Origin: Theristus sp. LFF4_11
Lineage: Eukaryota > Nematoda > Chromadorea > Monhysterida > Xyalidae
Length of the DNA: 64,000 nucleotides
Direction: 5' to 3'
Assembly: GCA_030248135.1 (NCBI GenBank)
Contig: JASANC010005298.1
Span: forward strand, 62,001 to 126,000
Shown: one piece after another, positions 11,601 to 23,489 of the stretch
Position numbering within the stretch: the stretch's first letter is position 1
Layout: every line of letters begins with the position of its first letter
Program-made: the position numbers and the translations under genes
Notes under the pieces: model-generated
Told to the model about the DNA's origin: nothing
The model's database searches: none
What the model saw: only the letters and a program-made list of their open reading frames with translations

Positions 11601-12935
11601 GCGCGCGCTGCGACGTGCCGACGTTCGAGCGCTCAAACTGCTCCACTGCGGGGCCGCTGCTGAAACTGCGTCAACGATATGCACGACACACATTTCGAAA
11701 GAGTTGGCACGCTGGATACAAATCAAGTTTATGGGGACAAAAGTTGCGCATTTTTGAGGTCGTTTTTGTTGCTGTTGGATTGTGCGCAATTTCAAGAACC
11801 CAATATGATCAGGTTTTGTTGTGAATGCAATATCGTGTCCACACATCTTTTGGAATCAACAGCGCTTTCCATACCCGTGGTGCGGCAACAACTGAGCGTC
11901 ATCGATCGCATTGTTCTCCGGCAACGACGGCGTCACAATTTCGGGCGGCCCATAGAAGCAGCGCACCGTGATCAGCTCGTCGCCTTGCAGAATGATCAGC
12001 GGGTTCTGGCCGATTCGTATGATGTTCTCGAAGGTGCCGCTTTGTACCTGCAACGTTTTCAGTGCTCTTTTATTCTTTTGGTTCTGCGATTCAAATTCAA
12101 ATTCATTTGCATGCGAGAGAGAAAATATGGTTTTATCAAAATTTCCGGAGTGACTCTGTCGGATGTTACAGTATGACCAAATGAAACAAGGCACTACTTG
12201 TCTTGTCAATCAAAGTGAGACCAGTAGCAGACCAGGAGTTGTGTTTTTCAAGAATGCCGTATTTTTCTCAGTCGTGTGTACAATTTCAAGACCGAATCAC
12301 GGCGAAACCATATGTCCGCCCGCACACAACATGCAGCCTTTTTATCTCTCATAAAAAAAGCTTGGCTCATTCGATTGGTGGTCTGAGCTTCCGATCAGGT
12401 ATACTCGGAATTACCACATTCTACAATTCCTTTAGAAGAAGAATATTTGTACTGAATTGAAAATAAAAAAATTCAAAAAAGTTTTATTGCTCCGACGGCG
12501 TACCATTTTCGTGCCGCACGGGTCGTTGAGCAGTGGTATTTCAATGATGTAGTCGAGTTCACCATGTCCCTGGTGTCTGCACGCCGGGTGACTGTTCGTA
12601 CCGACCACGATCCAGTCCTCGAAACTCTCCACCAGAGTTCTGTTGAACTTCAAGTGCACGATCATGTGCTTCGCGCTGCATTCCGGCACTGCTGAAACAG
12701 CAACGAACACGTTTTACTTTGCAAATGTCTCGCTATTCAGTAGGATTACGGTTTTTTTCCGGTTTCGAACGTTCCAGACAATCATAAAAGTAATGACGTT
12801 TCGATGATATCTTTATTGTGATCCCCTTTTTTGCGAAAACTGACTGTACCGTTGACTTTCGTGGAGTCTGTTGCTGAACTGAAACCGCGCGCGCTAGTTG
12901 TGCCACCGTCCAACAAGTGCTGCGCTTCACTGGCC
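2665..12935 (-). CDS. ZP-N domain single-pass membrane protein, 5' incomplete
   Basis: Thirteen exons read on the minus strand: 12935-12850, 12691-12504, 12047-11875, 11659-11442, 11340-11224, 10268-9804, 9625-9362, 7882-7814, 7492-7383, 7309-7115, 6954-6805, 3417-3231, 2969-2665. All phases agree, giving about 841 residues. The first exon listed is the least certain, and a signal-peptide exon is missing upstream. The ZP-N module has the four expected cysteines (PEC, PACR, DPCGTKM, VRCFY), with FEDWIVVGTNSHP and GDELITVRCFYGPP resembling cuticlin-type ZP proteins. No ZP-C module follows. A transmembrane helix (about residues 176-203, YYLVLPILLLALLCMICG) precedes KRRK and a cytoplasmic tail of about 640 residues. 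The tail contains a KPLPPLPPER SH3-type motif, acidic, glutamine and histidine stretches, and ends GNGDDL. ZP domains polymerise in apical matrix. The tail suggests intracellular partners, but its function is unknown. Confidence 0.8.
3597..4374. mobile_element. Foldback element with about 145-bp inverted arms
   Basis: Sequence 3629-3771 recurs as its near-perfect reverse complement at 4227-4374, with about 455 bp between. The left side begins TA-CAGTATGACCGAATAAAT at 3597. The same end sequence occurs at 10584 and 12167, each after TA, which suggests Tc1/mariner-style TA insertion. It lies in the largest intron of the ZP-N gene. No transposase is visible, so it is non-autonomous. Confidence 0.8.
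4480..5745. repeat. 149-bp tandem satellite, about 8.5 copies
   Basis: The marker AATCGTCACGATT recurs at 4524, 4674, 4822, 4972, 5121, 5269, 5418, 5567 and 5716, giving steps of 148-150 bp. The last four units are nearly identical, so that part of the array is young. It lies wholly inside the ZP-N gene intron 3418-6804, between the foldback element and a second satellite. Confidence 0.97.
5746..6370. repeat. 171-bp tandem satellite, about 3.5 copies
   Basis: The block ATGGAATTACCCCAGGAA (with variants) recurs at 5787, 5959, 6131 and 6301, giving steps of 170-172 bp. It begins where the 149-bp satellite ends but shares only a weak AATTACC core with it. Unit divergence is higher than in the neighbouring satellite. 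Confidence 0.93.
7914..9004. mobile_element. Non-autonomous Tc1/mariner-like element
   Basis: Terminal inverted repeats of about 215 bp (7914-8133 and 8766-9004) end CAGTGTGAGTC and GGTTCACCCTG. TA dinucleotides lie immediately outside both ends, the target duplication expected of Tc1/mariner. The 630-bp interior has no transposase frame. The element sits in the ZP-N gene intron 7883-9361. Confidence 0.88.
9173..9358. mobile_element. Hairpin MITE with TA duplication, copy 1
   Basis: The 186-bp sequence is almost entirely an inverted repeat: CAGTCGAAGTTC...GGGAATCAGCTGATTGG on the left and its complement on the right, flanked by TA on both sides. The arms carry CCAATCAGC and GTCACGTGATGCATG. 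A second copy lies at 36726-36879. Its right edge touches the 5' splice site of the ZP-N exon ending at 9362. Confidence 0.88.
10584..10612. repeat. Solo end of CAGTATGACC element
   Basis: TA-CAGTATGACCGAATAAAT followed by AAGGCA matches the left end of the foldback element at 3597 over about 26 bases. A partner end was not found nearby. A third, more diverged end begins at 12167. Confidence 0.6.
10873..10939 (-). pseudogene. tRNA-Ala(AGC)-like fragment or SINE head
   Basis: Read on the minus strand from 10939, there is a D-arm and box A (TAGCGCAGCGGTATCGC). A perfect 5-bp anticodon stem CCCGC/GCGGG follows, with loop TTAGCAG and anticodon AGC. The T arm pairs poorly, and the 3' acceptor strand that should complement GCAGCCA is missing. 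This fits a decayed tRNA or the head of a tRNA-derived SINE. It lies in a ZP-N gene intron. Confidence 0.4.
12167..12195. repeat. Solo end of CAGTATGACC element, diverged
   Basis: TA-CAGTATGACCAAATGAAA followed by CAAGGCAC, related to the ends at 3597 and 10584. It lies just inside the ZP-N gene intron next to the exon 12047-11875. Confidence 0.5.
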
Positions 12936-15900
12936 CTTGCAATCACAGCAATCTAAATTGGTTTTTAAAAATATTATAAGTTTTGGCAAATTGACTAAAA
13001 CGAGTCTGATAAACGAATTTTAAATGTGCAAAAATTTTGAAGAAAAAACTTTTCAAGTGAATAAACTAACCAGGAGTGTTGCTGCTGGCCACATGTTTCA
13101 AAATGACAAACCACGTTGCTTTGCAGGGTGGTCAAAATTGTTTAAATTGTTGAAAACCGAGACGAAAAAAATTGTTCTGAAATCGGCTTTGAGTATACAG
13201 ATGCTTACATTAGTGTGAGTACCGGTAATACCAGAAACAGACGCTGTTTGTGTTATTTTGAAGGTAAATTTACGTCGTTAATCGTATCGTTGAGCATTTT
13301 ATAAATCGAAAATTACAGCGCGAAGTTTTTCTTTTTATTTGCGTTTTCAAGTCATGATTGCACTGTTTTTTGCCGTCCACAACACCAGCGGTGTAGAATA
13401 AAATATCCGGTTTTCATTTTATCTACATTTTCGGGCAACAAAAACTGCTCTGAAAACAAACGAACACAAAAATTATTGCACATTTGTTCAACATTAAACA
13501 GAACTTTAATCACATGCAAACTGCTGATTCGTTGAACCGCAAGGATGTAGCCAATCAGCGTCCGCACCCGAACAGCAGTGGCAGGTTAGGTAGAATCCGG
13601 GAAAGGAAAAGTTCGTTCTCTTTAACTTGCAGGCATATAAAAGTGTACAATGAAGAGCAACCTCGACAACCACATGTTTCAAAAAAATTCAAAAGAACTT
13701 TTAGTTATCCTCTTCCCATCCTCTTGTTGTAATAGAAAATTAGTTTGCGCCTCAGAAGGCAATCTCAAAATAGACTCAAACGAATTTCACTATCGACTGC
13801 ATGAACAAAATGCAGAGCCGAGCCGAGTTTACAACCAGCAACGATTCTGAAAGGATTTTTGTGAATGTGGAAAATCATAAGTGAGCAAACTATCTAAATC
13901 TAAATGGAAAATACTTTTGAACGCCTTTAGCTGGCTGGCTGAGTTTGCATTTTCACCGAAAGTCTCCGAAAGCATAGCGAACTGCACGGCGGCAATGTGT
14001 GGAAAGAACAACTTTGACAACGTTTTATTAAGATTGTAGTTTCCGCACCACTAACCTTATGTAATTCAAAGTCAGAACATTCAATTTTCATTTCACTTGC
14101 ATGTAATACACTTACCGTGTGTACTGAAAATAGATTACACTGTAAAAATGATTTACAAATAAAGTTATCAAACATCAAAAACAGGACACTGCGAAAAATC
14201 TTGTGTGAAATCTCAGCGCAGCTGCCTTGTGTGTGTATTGACTGGTTCGAGCAAAGAAAAACAAACTAGACTTCTTGAAATTTGTTTCAATGAACGTCAC
14301 AAATAACCCGACAAAAAGTTTAGAAAAGAATTGTAAATGCAGCCAGCGTTGTTTTTCACAAATAAAACTTTACATTCATTCAACTCAACCAAGGCAGTTT
14401 CTGCATTGAATCTGGTAGATATAGGGACTTCAGACTGCTACAATTAGGATACGACACGACAACCAATCAGCACGTTGTGTGTTCAAGTGTGTAGCAAATC
14501 AACATGCTTCCGCAAAACTGTGCTCCACGCGATCAATAGTGTAAACGCTGTTTTGATCTGTGAGAATCTGCATTTGGAATCTGCAGTCTCAAGTTTAAGT
14601 GCTGCAAAGTGGAAATACTATAGATATTTTAAATGCAAGCTGTGTAGCTAGCTGCACAGTTCTATTAGCCACATTGTAAAGCTGTCGAAGCACGTTTATA
14701 TACATAGTTATATAGTTTGCTGTGCATATTTCTTTGGGTTGAGATTTTAAAGGAAAGGTTTTGGGTGTTTGAGGCAAAAACAATTCACAAAAAAAGAGAA
14801 TTCAGGGCAAAATTTTTCAATATGAGGTGAGTAAACTAAAGTTTTTTTAAATGAGGATTAAGTGAAGCAACCAATCAGCGTAGCATCTCGATTTGAAGAC
14901 ATACAACATCTTTTAAAATCACCGGAAAAAAATTTGTCAGCCTTTTTTAGCAGAGGGCAAGCAGACTGGCACAGAGGCTGTGGCGTGTGTTGCGTGAACC
15001 AATGAAAAGTGCAGTCCAAATGATCGTGCATTTTAGCAAAATAAGTGTCACAACATCATTTTTTCATGTTCTGGTGCAGTGAATAAATATTTTTCCTAAA
15101 TGAGCAGAAGCGACCTCTGGCAACTGTTGTGTATTTCTGGTGGAATGAATGTGCAAAAATTGGCAGCATTTGCAGTGACCTCATTAACCGCTCAACCATG
15201 CTCAGCTTGTGTGAGCATAAATACAACGAACATGTAGTTTTGGATTAAAATTTTGCTACACCTTTATTGATTGATTGGTATCAGAGCGAGCATTTCCGAT
15301 TCGTGCACAGTAAAAATTCAGATTAGATTCCAGCATATTCCGGCATGCTGATTGCAGTTTACACATCCACAGCAAAAAATACGGTAAACTTAGATTTCAG
15401 AGAAACTGAAAGTTGACCTTCCGCCTTTCGGATGAAAATTATTCAAAAAGTTCAATACTTAAAACATTTTCAAGGCGAAGTTTGATTGATAGAATTCAAG
15501 TAAGCGTCTAACATGACAAAGGTTTACATATCGAAAGTGAAGTTGTGCGCGCAGTCTTTTGTTGGAGGCTGAATCAGTTTGACAATAAACCGCTCTAACA
15601 ATAATAACTGTCCCCCGAATACTTTTTTTAAATGAATGGAACATTCTGGTTTGTACGAAAAAGACGACGTGTTCAACAAAACATATGGACTGGATGGATA
15701 CTGATATTATTTTAGACACATGCAATGAAAACTCATATGATACCTAAGGAAAATATAATAAAAGTCTCAAACACAAAAATTGTCAACAGATAAATTCTGT
15801 GTGCGACTTTTGAGAGAGTCAAGATTAAACAAGCCATCATACATTGAATGTGAATATATGTGTCTGTTGAAATATATGGCCGAAAAGAAAGGAAATTAGG

Positions 15901-18900
15901 TAAAGTGCCTGCAAAGGGTTGCACTTGATTTTAGACAGATACAATTCTTGGTGAGTTGTAAATATTAGAAAATAGTTATGACTGCGCATGTATGTAAATC
16001 ATAAACACATACCCACTTCCTACATGAATCACTGCCTACTGCTGAAAATAACTATATCTGAGTTAAAACTGATTTTGAAAATGAATCAATGTTGCGTATT
16101 GCACATGTGAAACTCAAAACACAACGCAGTATGTAAGACCAATATATTTTTACACCATAATTCAAGTGCACGCGTGCAGTTTTTCATATGATCATATGTA
16201 AGATTAGTTTTCTGTTGTCAAACATTGTAGCTGTATTAGATAGAGTGACAAAGTTTCCACGACACTACGAGTTTGAATAATTGAATATGAAGGATAATTA
16301 AGAAAATATGGCATGCAATAAAACTCAAGCGAAAGTATTGTGCTGAAATGAAATTGAAATACAAACCATTTGAAATTAAGCAAAATGGCAATCGTTTGCA
16401 AAATATGGCGTAAATCTTTTCTTGAAAGCAAAGTAATGATGGAACGAATCGAACGAATTGCAAACAGCGATGAAGCAATTAAAGGTGCTTGAAATCATCA
16501 CCATAGTATCACGGTGACGAAAAACACGCCGAAAATAAAAACTTGACAATGGACAATATAATGCGGCTGAGTGATTGACCCGTGCCTGCGCGCCATCTTC
16601 GACAAAAACAAACTTTTTGAAGATACATAAAACGGCGATCGTTTGTCGGTCATAAAAAGCACCCTTTAAACTTAGAGACCCTGTCAAAGTTCAAGTTGTT
16701 CTGTCGGAAAACTCTGAGCGACAAATGATATCGGTAACTGAACAATGCATAATATCAATAGTTATAATAAGTGTCGCTGGCTAAAAAAATTTCGGGTGTA
16801 AACCAGGCTGCAGTAACCTGTAACATTTGATATGACAGAGTGCAGAGTGGAGTGTTTGAGTGCGTTCACGACAAACAACATTGCACGACAACAATCAAGA
16901 GGCAGTCACGCTGCAAATTTGATCCTGCGCGACAGTGGCATGAACAGCACACAGGGGATGAAACAAAGGTGTCATACTTGTTGCAGCAAATTCAGAAACA
17001 ACGCACTTGCAGGCATATTTGTATTTGATTGATATACCAATCAAGATGAAGCAGTCAATAAACGAGTGTTTTTTACTTCTATGCAGAAAAAAAGAAAATC
17101 TAACCAAAGGACCTTTAAATCTTGAAAATGATAAAAAAACAAAAAAAATTTTTTGCTTTCACAGGAAAAAAATTGCTGGGGCTGGTTGTTTTCAAGGTCC
17201 CCTGTAGCAGAAATTTCACACCGATAAATCGCGTAAGGCCACCAAAAAAAACAGAAAATTCGCTAAATACATGCAATCAGCGGCTGAGCTTTCAAAACAA
17301 AATCACAGTACGCACGATACATATCAGGGGGCATTCATGTGTCACATATTGCATGACGTATCCATTGCTCGCAAAAACGCTAAAGTTAAGCTATTCATAG
17401 GCTATACCTAGGCTATATTTATTTTTGTTTGGCTGTGCAAACGAACGATATCTGGAAGTTGCTCTCGCACAGTATATCATTGAACAAATTAAAAAACGCA
17501 GTCAGTTTTCTGTCGCGGCTCATCTATCACGATATGCGTGCCATTTTGAAAGATATTCAACCACGCATTTGTTGAACGGATGTTAGTCCGCGCGCGAAAG
17601 TGAAATGACAGACACTTTTTTTCAGAAAAGTTTCAGATCTCGCGAATGCTGTGGCCGCAGACCAAAAAACCGCACAGAGGGTGTTTCAACAGAACAAAAA
17701 CACACATAAATTTATAAAAAAACATGCATTGGCATGAGTGAGTCCAGCCAAGTGACTGTGTGCCCGTCAATGGTGATCAGAGGACTCTGCTCTGCCTTTT
17801 GCATGGTCAAACACTAAGACGTGTGTTTTGTGTGCATCCTTTTGCACTCTGAACATACATATCACTGCTGTTTCATTGCGTCACCGAACCGGAAGCAACC
17901 TGATGCGCACCTAAAAATGCAGCATAGTAAAACTTGGACGTTCTTTTTGCTGAATTGATACTTGGCTTTGTGTTCGAGTTGTCGTCGTGTGAATTAGTTG
18001 GTCAGTTTTCTTGTGGAAAGGGTTTGAATGAAAAAATGCTAGTGACATCTTGCGCAATTTCGACGGTTGCGATGGGCACGCGAAAGGGATTTTTTTCAGC
18101 GTGAAGTTTCACCGCGCGCGTAGCTGTTTTTTTTCTAACTTTTATTTGCAATGAACATGAACAGATGCAACCAATCAGCGTGGTGAGTTTGACCATCAGA
18201 TGTTGACTTTCATTCCGCTGGTTTCACGTTTCTACTGGTCTGGTGGTCTTGCAAGATGTTCAGGGTCCGATCGTTGTTCACAAAGGACACACAGAAAACT
18301 AGGAAGCATTCAGCAAACATATCAAATTGAATCAACGTATCAAACGCTGAAACACACAACACAATAACAATACGTTCAATTGTGATTATCATTATTTAGC
18401 GTCGTGATTTCCGATCACAAATGACAGAGTACGCGTGTATAAAAACGCAAAAAACTGCACGGAGACGCGTGCCTAGCGAGGATTCACCCACATTTTGCCC
18501 TTGAAATTTTGGCGGACAGATTCACTCAACGTTCAAATTTGTCATAGCAGCGTGCGTGTTACGAAAAATGAGGGAGACATAGAAGAAGAAAAAAGAAAAA
18601 TTCACGTGTGATTCTGGGAGTTCGTTTTTCCCAATGAAAACATTCCCATTGCAACTGAAAGTTACGAATGAATTGTAACGATCTCTTAAGCAGAAGTTGA
18701 ACAGTGAGTCTCTTAAGTTCAAGTTTTACTCTTGAACAGTAAAATATCTCTGTCCACGTGGAAACTACCATAGTCGGGTCTAATTTTGTTACTGCACCCT
18801 CCGCAACACACATTGAGCTCAATCGCGTTTAGCGATGCTGATGTTTCACAATCGCCATGTATCGCTGTGTCAAACAGTCGACTGTTTATCACTGATCACT

Positions 18901-19176
18901 GATCACTATTCACTTTTTTTTATTTTTTGTACAGTTGTTTTTGAATTAAAAATAACAACTGATGTGAGCAAAGCTAGTAGAAAACGCAGTGGTCAAAAGC
19001 AATGCTGAAATTCCCCGCTTGCTTTCAATTTTCAAACCGCAAAATTTATTATGCAACAAAAAACACCTACTGTACATTAAAATCAGTCAGACTGAATAAA
19101 TAATATAGTAATAAACTGTACAATAATGTCAAACTGAGTCACATCAAAGTAATCAAACTAAGCGAATTCGTCATAG
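12936..19176. other. Gene-poor AT-rich interval
   Basis: No conserved coding block was recognised on either strand. Short frames are scattered and lack splice-supported continuation. Isolated CCAATCAGC motifs occur at 13551, 14463, 14871 and 18171. A missing 5' exon (signal peptide) of the ZP-N gene is likely to lie here, but I could not identify it with confidence. Confidence 0.4.
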
Positions 19177-20029
19177 TCAGTAGTGAAAGACGCCGTAGAC
19201 CACAGCCAAGCAGAACAGGCTGTTCTGAAAAAAAAACTACTGCCATAATGAGTCTGTGTGTTCTCTTCTGAAGTCTGTACTCAGCACGTCAGGTGTCAAA
19301 AGGATAACACAACGGCAAAACTTCTCATCTTGATACCACGTACCCCAAGAAACATGCTCTGCGCATGGTTGTCGGTGTCGGAGTCCCAAAGGCAGCGGCA
19401 TAACATCCTGTGCCAAAAGGACACAAAACCAGAATAAAAAACTGCATGTATTTATGCAGACGGTGCGAAAATAAAAAAATGCGACCACGCAGAATAAAAA
19501 AAACGCACTTCGCGGCTGTGCCAGTCTGCTCACCAATGACCACTTGCACAACAAACTTGTAGCGCTCCAAGTCCAGTTCTGAAGTAGATTTTGTAAATTT
19601 CAGAAAATTTACAATTGTGCGTGATAAAAAAATTGTTTTAATCGAGCTCAAACGACAGTTGTCCGTTTGCCTTTGAGTCTGTCTAAAATACAGTTAGTGA
19701 TCTCAGTGGTCCACTGAGCAATGCTTTGCTCGTCGTATTCTTTGTCGCTCAGCTTGTCCATTAGAACCTCGTGTATCAGCTCCTTCACCACGGGCGCTCG
19801 GAATCTGTAATTTTTTGATTACGCATGTCTAAAACTCTTGACTTTTTTGTGTTTGATTTCAATTTATGTACTTTTTCTGGAAGTTCGGCCGAATGACGTA
19901 AGCGGGCGCAGCTGAGGACGCGGCAGAGCCAGTGCGTTTGCTTGATGTGGCTGATGCGGGCTTGATGGTGCCGATGCGTTTATCGGTTGATGATGTTCGA
20001 CTGACGCCAGACGACGCACGCATCATCAT
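19177..20029 (-). CDS. DYNLT2B: Dynein light chain Tctex-type 2B
   Basis: Five exons on the minus strand: 20029-19872, 19804-19671, 19578-19509, 19407-19344, 19224-19177. They give 157 residues with continuous phase. The fold matches TCTEX1D2/DYNLT2B: YVIRPNFQKK, then FRAPVVKELIHEVL, RYKFVVQVVIGEQ, CLWDSDTDNHAQSMF and the terminal NSLFCLAVVYGVFHY. The N-terminal 45 residues are Ser/Thr/Ala-rich and not conserved. The family is a light chain of cytoplasmic dynein-2, the retrograde motor of intraflagellar transport, so the organism should have cilia. Intron 2 is only phase-consistent with a GC donor (AAAG|GCAAAC). All other introns are GT-AG. Three ATGs are in tandem at the start; I used the first. 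Confidence 0.93.
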
Positions 20030-20740
20030 TGTTTCTCTTTATAAACTCACCTGCAACAACATTGACACTCATAAAATAAAAATTTAAAATTAGATTCAGT
20101 GGGCTCCTTTCAAAACAGAACTGAAACAAAAACAAGACTCATTCTGTTGCAAAAAATTGAAATTGAAAAAAAATGCTGACGACTGTCATGAAACCTTTTT
20201 ATCACCAGCTGCATGTCATTTCCAGTTGCTGCATGTCTCATCAACAGCAAATAACGGAGCATTGAAACAAGTCGGACAAATTTTACGTCAGTCACGTGTC
20301 ATGGATGGAACGAGTGTTGTTTTTGCTTTTTTACTTTCCATATGTTCCACACACGGCTGCTGGTTTGATTGTTTGTTTCCATGGGAACCACACTTTGGAA
20401 AAAGCTGACGACAACACAAAAAACATATCGATGTATTTGAGCTGTGCAGTCAGCTCTGTGACGGATCTTGAGTGGGCCCATATTTCAAAGGAGTCCCAAA
20501 ATGGGGAACTGTTGCAGCAAGTAATTTGTTGCAAATCTAGTATTCAGTTGGAAATCTGGACTTTATCTGGAGAAGGGGGATGCATTGGCCTCGGCTCAAC
20601 ATTGTTGTAATTTGCAGTGAATTTAGGGCGTATGAAACATAGGGATGGACGCGGGACAGATTTCTCGGTTGTGAGATATTGGACAGCGCGGGGCGGGACA
20701 AATTTGAGGTAAAAAATTGAGGATGCAGTGCTTCAAACTA
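20030..20740. other. Intergenic with possible hAT-like terminus
   Basis: No gene recognised. At about 20639, TAGGGATGGACGCGGGACA resembles a hAT-type terminal repeat. Similar GGGAC-rich sequence occurs at 38195-38310. A short frame at 20501 begins MGNCCS but has no supported continuation. Confidence 0.35.
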
Positions 20741-20830
20741 GAGATGTCAAGAAAAAAAATTTCCTATTTTTTTTCTTTAAAAAAATTTTTTTATTATTTT
20801 TTTAAAAATAAAAAAAATTGTCAATAAACA
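20741..20830. mobile_element. Fragment of MITE family B
   Basis: Begins TAGAGATGTCAAG followed by A/T runs, matching the termini of family B (intact copy 25532-26276). Only the terminal AT-rich part remains before a G-rich tract takes over. Confidence 0.65.
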
Positions 20831-20837
20831 GTACCGT

Positions 20838-20995
20838 GGGCGGGGTGGGGTGGGGGGGGTGAATATTAAAAAAACCATGGTGTATAAAAACACCATGAGA
20901 TAACAAAACCATGTGTATATTTTAACCACCAAAATCCTGGAAACTGAAAAGCTAAATAAACCATGGTGTAAAAAAACACCATGATTTTTTAAATG
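20838..20995. repeat. CATGGTGTTTTT-type short repeat, left cluster
   Basis: A G-rich stretch followed by several inverted and direct copies of ACCATGGTGTA..AACACCATG. A mirrored cluster at 23325-23480 lies on the other side of the 369-bp satellite, so the two may be the outer ends of one 2.6-kb unit. Confidence 0.75.
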
Positions 20996-21394
20996 GCTGT
21001 ATTCGACGTTTAAAGGCTGCCAGCAGTGAGATTTAGCACTAAAATAAAAAAACGGCATTGATTTATGATCGTCAACTCCAGAAAAGCGAATGACACTTCC
21101 TTTTTTGTTTTTTTAAGAGCCATGTATATGGGCGTCGAAGGGCTGGTTAACTGTTTTTTTCCTGCACGTGGTTTGGATGAAAAGTCAGAAAGCCGGCGAC
21201 GGAGTTTGGCTTCCATTAGTTCCATCCATTTTCACGTGGAGAAATCGGTTGAGCGCAGCGCCGGCAGAGTCGCGTGTTCAAAAATTTTTTGCCGTTGATG
21301 CTGCGTGTGGAAATAAACGCTGAACATTGAACATTTTTTTAAAAATAACTGAGCCGAAAAACTTTCTCAGATAGATATATTCGAAAAAAATTTT

Positions 21395-23215
21395 TGGGGG
21401 GCGCCCCCCCCCAGCCCCCCTCCCTTAGAACAACTATGTCGCCTAGATCACGATTTCCTTGGCCGATTTCGACGATCGATAGCTCAATCAACTCAGCAGA
21501 GCATCCGGAACACGCTAATGTGTCATTTATGATTAGTTTTTGTTTCATTCAACAATGGTTCGTGTGCAATAAAAAATATGAAAAAACACACAACACCAAT
21601 TTGTGGTAGTGTGTGATTTTTTTCGATTTTCAGAAAACCGCCGAAACAAACCACAAACGACATATCACCGTGTTCCTGGTGCTCTGCTGAGTTGATTGAG
21701 CCATCGATCGCCGAAATCGGTCCAGCACAGCGCCGGCAGAGTCGCGTGACAGGTCGGCGCACAAGACACATGACGTGGAGACGTATTGCCAACATAAAAC
21801 GTCGCCCAGATCACGATTTCTCGGCCGATTTCGACGATCGACGGCTCAATCAACTCAGCAGAGATCCGGAACACGATGATGTGTCGTTTGTAGTAGTTTT
21901 GTTTTACTGAACATTGTTGATGTGCAATAAAAAATTTGTGAAAAAACACAAAACACCAATTTATTGGGATTTGTGAGTTTTTCGATTTTCAGAAAACCGC
22001 CGAAACAAACCACAAACGACATATCACCGTGTTCCTGGTGCTCTGCTGAGTTGATTGAGCCGTCGATCGTCGAAATCGGCCGAGGAAATCGTGATCTGGG
22101 CGACGTTATGTGTTGGCAATATGTGTGTTTCACGTCATGTGTCTTGTGCGCCGACCTGTCACGCGACTCTGCCGGCGCTATGCTGGGCCGATATCGACGA
22201 TCGATAGCTCAACCAACTCAGCAAAGCATCCGGAACACGGTGATATGTTGTTTGTGGTTTGTTTCGGCGGTTTTCTAAAATTCGAAAAAATCACAAATCA
22301 CAATAAATTGGTGTTTTGTGTTTTTTCACAAAATTTTTATTGCACATCAACCAATGTTCAGCTAAACAAAAACTTACCACAAACGACACATCATCGTGTT
22401 CCGGATGCTCTGCTGAGTTGATTGAGCCGTCGATCGTCAAAATCGGCCGAGGAAATCGTGATCTGGGCGACGTTATGTGTTGGCAATACGTGCGTTGCAC
22501 GTCATGTGTCTTGTGCGCCGACCTGTCACGCGACTCTGCCGGCGCTGTGCTCGACCGATTTCGACGATCGATGGCTCAATCAACTCAGCAGAGCATCAGG
22601 AACACGATGATGTGTCGTTTGTGGTTTGTTTCGGCGGTTTTCTAAAAAAATCGAAAAAATCACACACCACCATAAATTGGTGTTGTGTGTTTTTTCATAA
22701 ATTTTTTATTGCACACGAACCATTGTTGAATGAAACAAAAACTAACCATAAACGACACATCATCGTGTTCCGGGTGCTCTGCTGAGTTGATTGAGCCGTC
22801 GATCGTCGAAATCGGCCGAGGAAATCGTGATCTGGGCGACGTTATGTGTTGGCAATACGTGCGTTTCACGTCATGTGTCTTGTGCGCCGACCTGTCACGC
22901 GACTCTGCCGGCGCTGTGCTCGACCGATTTCGACGATCGATGGCTCAATCAACTCAGCAGAGCATCAGGAACACGATGAGGTGTCGTTTGTGGTTTGTTT
23001 CGGAGGTTTTCTGAAAATCGATAAAATCACACACCACCATAAATTGGTTTTGTGTGTTTTTTCATAAATTTTTCATTGCACACGAGACAATGTTGAATAA
23101 AACAAAAACCAACCACAAATAACACATGGTCGTGTTTCGGATGCTCTGCTGAATTGATTAAGCCGTCGATCGTCGAAATCGGCTGAAAATCGTGATCTGG
23201 GCGACCTGACCAATT
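21395..23215. repeat. 369-bp palindromic satellite, about 5 units
   Basis: The block CTCTGCTGAGTTGATTGAGC recurs at about 21682, 22042, 22411 and 22780, giving steps near 360-369 bp. Each unit contains a hairpin. The arm with GCTCTGCTGAGTTGATTGAG is followed about 120 bp later by its complement CTCAATCAACTCAGCAGAGC. A less conserved AT-rich spacer separates the hairpins. The first unit is shorter and rearranged relative to the rest. Confidence 0.92.
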
Positions 23216-23324
23216 CAACGATGACAACCACATTCATTTGTGGTCATTTCAATTTGTTTTCATCAAATCTGATTCAATTTTCGCCCACATATGTCGTTTC
23301 CATGTGATTTTCAGTAGAATTAAT

Positions 23325-23480
23325 AATTGTGGTGTTTTTATGTGCATGGTGTTTTTAGCATTTCCCATTTTGAAAAATACCATGGTGTTTTTATACACAT
23401 GGTTTTTATATCGCATGGTGTTTTTTTACACCATGGTGTTTTTTTACGCAACCGGGTGGGGGGTGGGTGGCGGGGGGTTG
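23325..23480. repeat. CATGGTGTTTTT-type short repeat, right cluster
   Basis: At least five copies of CATGGTGTTTTTTTACAC with variants, ending in a G-rich tract. It is the inverted counterpart of 20838-20995. Confidence 0.8.
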
Positions 23481-23489
23481 CGTAATGCA

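Noticed and set aside
18210..18392. Hydrophobic minus-strand frame (ITIERIVIVLCVSAFDTL) as a missing first exon
   Set aside because: No donor in the needed phase could be matched, and the sequence contains an acceptor-like TTTCAG inside the supposed signal peptide.
20501..20530. MGNCCS start, like a myristoylated and palmitoylated N-terminus
   Set aside because: Six residues only, no Kozak or splice-supported continuation, and repeats follow directly. Chance cannot be excluded.
21664..23014. Repeated frames with CVLCADLSRDSAGA, resembling a small cysteine protein family
   Set aside because: They recur every 369 bp with the satellite, also appear inverted, and lack start, stop or splice conservation.
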